This document shows, piece by piece, positions 49,517-52,133 of a stretch of 52,133 bases of DNA. Source of the stretch: a virus; the IMG/VR virus record IMGVR_UViG_3300009509_000046, positions 1-52,133 of that record; one strand, given 5' to 3'. The notes below the pieces were generated by a model that was not told where the DNA came from, made no database searches, and saw nothing but the letters and a program-made list of their open reading frames with translations. The stretch's first letter is position 1. Every line of letters starts with the position of its first letter. The translations under genes and the position numbers were made by a program.

Positions 49517-50281
49517 ATGAAGAATTTATTGATTGTGTTGTTGCTTGGATGTATTTCGTTTATGACGTATGTCCAAGAAGATGACTGCATAACATTGAAG
49601 CAGCGAACGCTCGCACATGCCGGTGGGTTGATGTCCAATCATGCACGGTTACGGCGGATCGAAGGTGGGTTGTCGGTGGGTTACAAATTAGATGAGCTAA
49701 GATCCTGCTCCGCAATATTATCTCTAAAGAAACAAGATAAAGAGGGACTCTTTAGGATCTTCATCAGCGGCAAAGAGCAACCACAACCGCCGCGTGACTC
49801 AGGTGGGTCGGGTGTCTTTATATCGCCGACAGCTCTATTGACCGCAAAGCATGTTATCGAAGGTTTAGTTGGTGACATAACAGTGATGACCGTCGATGGT
49901 TTAACCTTCAAGTCTAAAGAAATAATTAAAGACAAAGACGATGATATTGCTTTGGTGATAATTGACAAGCCGTACGGCCCATTCATGCAAATAGACACTC
50001 GGCCAATGCAGCTTGGGGATGGGTTGGTCTGTATAGGCAATCCATTCAACTCAAAGACCGATAATCGATTACTGGTGACTTTTGCAAGAGTAGCAAACGA
50101 ACGGCACAACAATGAATTCGTATATGACGGATTTTGTTGGCATGGTTACAGCGGCGGGCCGGTAATAAGAAACAACAGACTTGTCGGCATAACGTTTGCC
50201 CGACATTATGGTGGAAATTACTTGGGATTTGCCACTCCGGTTGATAGAATAGACGACGAAATACTTAGTCGATTTCGATAA
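49517..50281 (+). CDS. Exported trypsin-like serine protease
   Basis: ATG 49517 follows GAGGAAGGAATCACC. The 254-residue protein begins with a signal sequence (MKNLLIVLLLGCISF), whose Leu-Leu-Gly-Cys could be a lipobox. The chymotrypsin-fold triad is complete: His112 in LLTAKHVIEG, Asp143 in DDDIALVII, and Ser212 in HGYSGGPVI; GSGVFISP is also typical. It probably cleaves envelope or periplasmic proteins in the host. It closes the membrane-protein cluster before a strong terminator. A structural-protein processing role is less likely because of the signal sequence. Confidence 0.85.
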   Translation: MKNLLIVLLLGCISFMTYVQEDDCITLKQRTLAHAGGLMSNHARLRRIEGGLSVGYKLDELRSCSAILSLKKQDKEGLFRIFISGKEQPQPPRDSGGSGVFISPTALLTAKHVIEGLVGDITVMTVDGLTFKSKEIIKDKDDDIALVIIDKPYGPFMQIDTRPMQLGDGLVCIGNPFNSKTDNRLLVTFARVANERHNNEFVYDGFCWHGYSGGPVIRNNRLVGITFARHYGGNYLGFATPVDRIDDEILSRFR

Positions 50282-50312
50282 AAACCCCTCTCTCATCCCC
50301 TCTCCTCCAGCT

Positions 50313-50346
50313 CCAGGGAGTCTTCGGACTCCCTGGCAGTTTTTTT
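50313..50346 (+). terminator. Strong rho-independent terminator
   Basis: CCAGGGAGTC (50313-50322) pairs with GACTCCCTGG (50327-50336) over a TTCG tetraloop, followed by CAG and seven T. It ends the operon with the exported protease. Confidence 0.95.
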
Positions 50347-50356
50347 GATTTTTCAT

Positions 50357-50385
50357 TTGCATTCCGAAAGCTTTTGTGTTATACT
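50357..50385 (+). promoter_or_regulatory. Sigma70-type promoter
   Basis: TTGCAT (50357-50362), 17-bp spacer, TATACT (50380-50385), right after the terminator. It drives the right-end small-gene operon. Confidence 0.75.
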
Positions 50386-50425
50386 TTACTTAGTGAGAGA
50401 CATTAAATAAATGAGGAGATTCAAA

Positions 50426-50788
50426 ATGGCATCATTCGTAGAAGGCAATATCAATGGCGATTATGGAGCAAAGCTTTTGGCTCTGGCCGAGAAGCTGGAA
50501 GCCCAGCAGATTGAGCAGCTCCACGCCCGCAACGTAGCTTGTGAAGCGAACATCGACAACGCCCGCACCTGGATAAGGATCGGCAACAAATACGACAAGA
50601 TCGACGTCGGTCGCAGTGGCAAGCTGATGATAGTCCGCGAGACTGGCGAGATCTTCGGCATCAAGGGCTATGGAAAGATCCACAAGGGCCATGCCTATGG
50701 CACCCTGGACACTATCGAAGATTGGTACTGGGGACACTACTACCCCGAAAAGCATGAGAAGCGAATTCAGATACGACTAAAAGGATAA
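50426..50788 (+). CDS. Hypothetical protein, 120 aa
   Basis: ATG 50426 has GAGGAG seven bases upstream; ATG 50411 lies within the leader and is less likely. It starts with MASFVEGNINGDYGAKLLAL and a long helix (ALAEKLEAQQIEQLHARNVA). The second half is strand-rich and positively charged (WIRIGNKYDKIDVGRSGKLM, GIKGYGKIHKGHAYG). It ends with two bases to the next start. Function unknown. Confidence 0.65.
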   Translation: MASFVEGNINGDYGAKLLALAEKLEAQQIEQLHARNVACEANIDNARTWIRIGNKYDKIDVGRSGKLMIVRETGEIFGIKGYGKIHKGHAYGTLDTIEDWYWGHYYPEKHEKRIQIRLKG

Positions 50789-50790
50789 TC

Positions 50791-51087
50791 ATGGCGTCAC
50801 AACACACAAAAGCTCTATCAGATCGTTTCTTGAACAAACGTGTAAAGCGTAGCTGGAGAAGTCTTCGCACACTTTGGGATCGTTATCATTCATGTGGAAC
50901 ACTAAGCCGGAAAAATGCATTGAAAGCAGAATTCGACAAACAATCAGCCGAACGTGGCACAGTTGTGAAGATTCTCGAAGAAAATCCACAACGCGGCGTA
51001 TGTGCTGGCCTGGAGATCAATTGGGATGCCGGATACGTTAGCAAATGCCTTCCTTATATGGTAGATATTGATATTGAGGAGATTTAA
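50791..51087 (+). CDS. Hypothetical protein, 98 aa
   Basis: ATG 50791 follows AAGGATAATC. The N-terminal half is basic and helical (LNKRVKRSWRSLRTLWDRY); the second half (GTVVKILEENPQRGVCAGLE, WDAGYVSKCLPYMVDIDIEE) is strand-like and acidic. Nearby Shine-Dalgarno GAGGAG for the next gene is within its end. No family recognised. Confidence 0.6.
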   Translation: MASQHTKALSDRFLNKRVKRSWRSLRTLWDRYHSCGTLSRKNALKAEFDKQSAERGTVVKILEENPQRGVCAGLEINWDAGYVSKCLPYMVDIDIEEI

Positions 51088-51088
51088 A

Positions 51089-51292
51089 ATGTGTTGTTGT
51101 AATGATGGCCGCGAGGCCGAACGTGATGAAGCCCTGGCCGAAGCACACGGCCAATTTCACCGAGTGACAATCCGCGTCACCGTAGAGCATACTGTTTACG
51201 TCCCCGGTCCTGACCATGAAACGGCGGACCTGGAAGACTTCATCGGTGACGTGCACGAGAACGGCGAGGTTGTTGACTGGGAAGAGGTCTGA
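51089..51292 (+). CDS. Hypothetical protein, 67 aa
   Basis: ATG 51089 follows TTGAGGAGATTTAAA; starting at 51068 is rejected. The product starts MCCCNDGREAERDEALAEAH (three adjacent Cys) and then forms strands VTIRVTVEHTVYVPGPD, ending acidic (ENGEVVDWEEV). The Cys triplet might bind metal. Its TGA overlaps the next ATG (TGATG). Confidence 0.6.
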   Translation: MCCCNDGREAERDEALAEAHGQFHRVTIRVTVEHTVYVPGPDHETADLEDFIGDVHENGEVVDWEEV

Positions 51293-51714
51293 TGAGAGAA
51301 AAATTTCCGATATACCATATCGACTTCACACTATACGCCGGGGAAAATGAACTGGCAAGTTGTGAACAAGATATGATGACCGTCGAGGAGTTTATAGATC
51401 ACGACGCGGCCCTACTATCATTGTATAGAATTGTCACAAGCCTTGCAAAAGAGCTTGGCGTCACTGATACGGTGACATCGTGGGTCGGATCTATAGCCCT
51501 GGTAAGGCATGACTCGTGGTGTTATCACTGGCATAGTCATTATACCTACCAATACTTTTCATCTGAGGCCGACGCCCTGGCCGATTTTCTATGTTGGGCC
51601 AAAGAACAGCCCGGAGATTGGGCCGGACTCGATTGTCAAATGTGTTACTGTGAAACCTGCAAGTCACTGAGACGCACAATGATACTTCATTCAGGAGAAT
51701 CGACATGTGGATAA
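51292..51714 (+). CDS. Hypothetical protein, 140 aa
   Basis: Start coupled (TGATG). The sequence is aromatic and acidic (YHIDFTLYAGENELASCEQD, SWCYHWHSHYTYQYFSSEAD) with a C-terminal CQMCYCETCKSL cluster that could bind zinc. It overlaps the membrane protein gene by 10 bases. Function unknown. Confidence 0.6.
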   Translation: MREKFPIYHIDFTLYAGENELASCEQDMMTVEEFIDHDAALLSLYRIVTSLAKELGVTDTVTSWVGSIALVRHDSWCYHWHSHYTYQYFSSEADALADFLCWAKEQPGDWAGLDCQMCYCETCKSLRRTMILHSGESTCG

Positions 51715-51980
51715 TTTTAGCGTTAGCCATATTCTTGCTGCTCTGCACCGACGCCTTTTGTCGTCAGGTGATATGGCAAGTTATAGCCCCAATCTCAGAC
51801 ATAGTCGTCTGCGTTGTGTTCATCATTCTACTGGCCGTGTTGCTGGTCTGCGAGATAGCGATGATGGTAATCGCTCCAGTGGCTTTGATCCTCGGCTATG
51901 ATAGTAGCAAGTGGCATATCGAGCTTGCACGAAAAATCATGTTGACAAAAGTTTTTGGGAGTGATGAGAGTGGATCTTAA
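51705..51980 (+). CDS. Small membrane protein, 91 aa
   Basis: ATG 51705 follows CAGGAGAATCGAC. Two strong hydrophobic stretches (WIILALAIFLLLCTDAF; IAPISDIVVCVVFIILLAVL, continuing hydrophobic to about residue 64) predict two or three membrane helices, then a short basic tail (ELARKIMLTKVFG). It overlaps the next gene by 17 bases. Function unknown. Confidence 0.6.
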   Translation: MWIILALAIFLLLCTDAFCRQVIWQVIAPISDIVVCVVFIILLAVLLVCEIAMMVIAPVALILGYDSSKWHIELARKIMLTKVFGSDESGS

Positions 51981-52133
51981 AGAGCTATTCGAGCTGCAAG
52001 GTCAACTTAACGGCAAAGTTGGATTTGACCATAAGAAGTTTGCCAACGTCTTCGCACGAAGTTGTACGAGAGAAGACGTACTCATCGAGGCCGGGCAGTG
52101 GATTGATGATTTTCTCAAAGCAATGAGCAGCGA
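51964..52133 (+). CDS. Possible all-alpha dUTPase/MazG-like protein, truncated at the window end
   Basis: ATG 51964 starts VDLKELFELQGQLNGKVGFD after MR. LKELFELQ--L resembles the N-terminus of dimeric all-alpha dUTPases. The following helix KKFANVFARSCTREDVLIEA leads to GQWIDDFLKAMSS, where an EAGQWIDD acidic helix could begin the metal site. Only 56 codons are visible; the 3' end is outside. If correct, it would convert dUTP to dUMP. Confidence 0.5.
   Translation, partial: MRVDLKELFELQGQLNGKVGFDHKKFANVFARSCTREDVLIEAGQWIDDFLKAMSS

Noticed and set aside
1-52133. Diversity-generating retroelement
   Set aside because: Repeats and paralogues in fibre-like genes raised the idea, but no reverse transcriptase motif was found.
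1-52133. tRNA genes
   Set aside because: No cloverleaf with a TTC/GGTTCGA-type arm and CCA-end was recognised by eye; a scan program would be needed to be sure.

Overview
The window looks like a contiguous 52-kb piece of a tailed double-stranded DNA phage (Caudoviricetes, siphovirus-type) or a prophage-like relative. Every credible gene is on the + strand, packed with stop/start overlaps (ATGA, TGATG, TAATG), and both edges cut through a gene, so the genome continues on both sides. A complete virion module is present: small and large terminase, portal, scaffold-like protein, capsid, connector and neck proteins, tail terminator, tail tube, frameshifted tail chaperones, tape measure, fibres and a gene-transfer-agent-like tail tip. 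No integrase, repressor, tRNA, CRISPR array, phage RNA polymerase or recognisable endolysin was seen. Good sigma70-type promoters and purine-rich Shine-Dalgarno sites suggest transcription by the host RNA polymerase. Exported proteins with lipobox-like signals hint at a Gram-negative host, but the host cannot be named from this sequence.

Layout. 1-1790: small unknown genes and a dense array of the 9-mer GTCCGATAA in both orientations, followed by an AT-rich stretch (candidate origin or binding array). 1.8-6.5 kb: small early-type genes including cytidine deaminase, an HD-domain hydrolase, a zinc-finger protein and a possible metallopeptidase. 6.5-12.2 kb: packaging, portal and capsid genes. 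12.2-20.7 kb: neck and tail genes, including a 910-residue protein that seems to fuse a LamG-like head and 21 repeats of 20 residues to a neck domain, and a canonical -1 frameshift site (GGGAAAC). 20.7-33.1 kb: tape measure, fibre or beta-helix proteins, distal tail and tip. 33.1-37.6 kb: holin-like protein, a tandemly duplicated dNTP-diphosphohydrolase-like protein, a HAD nucleotidase, a T5 A1-like metallophosphoesterase and a PQ-loop-like membrane protein. 37.6-47.6 kb: replication and recombination (SNF2-type helicase, SSB-like protein, Dda/RecD-like helicase, family A DNA polymerase, PD-(D/E)XK nuclease, primase-helicase). 47.6-52.1 kb: small genes and an envelope-directed cluster with a lipoprotein-like protein and a secreted trypsin-like serine protease, then short unknown genes and a truncated dUTPase/MazG-like gene.

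How it fits together. The polymerase, primase-helicase, helicases and SSB-like protein would replicate the genome. The nucleotidase, metallophosphoesterase, deaminase, HD hydrolase and dNTP hydrolase would reshape or destroy host nucleotides. The late genes build and fill the particle. Most unusual signals: the GTCCGATAA array, which reappears as a 12-bp inverted repeat around the capsid promoter; the possible neck-anchored fibre; the duplicated dNTP hydrolase; an RNA-like three-way junction inside a gene near 37.4 kb; and the exported protease. All family names were assigned by eye from motifs and gene order; no database search was run.
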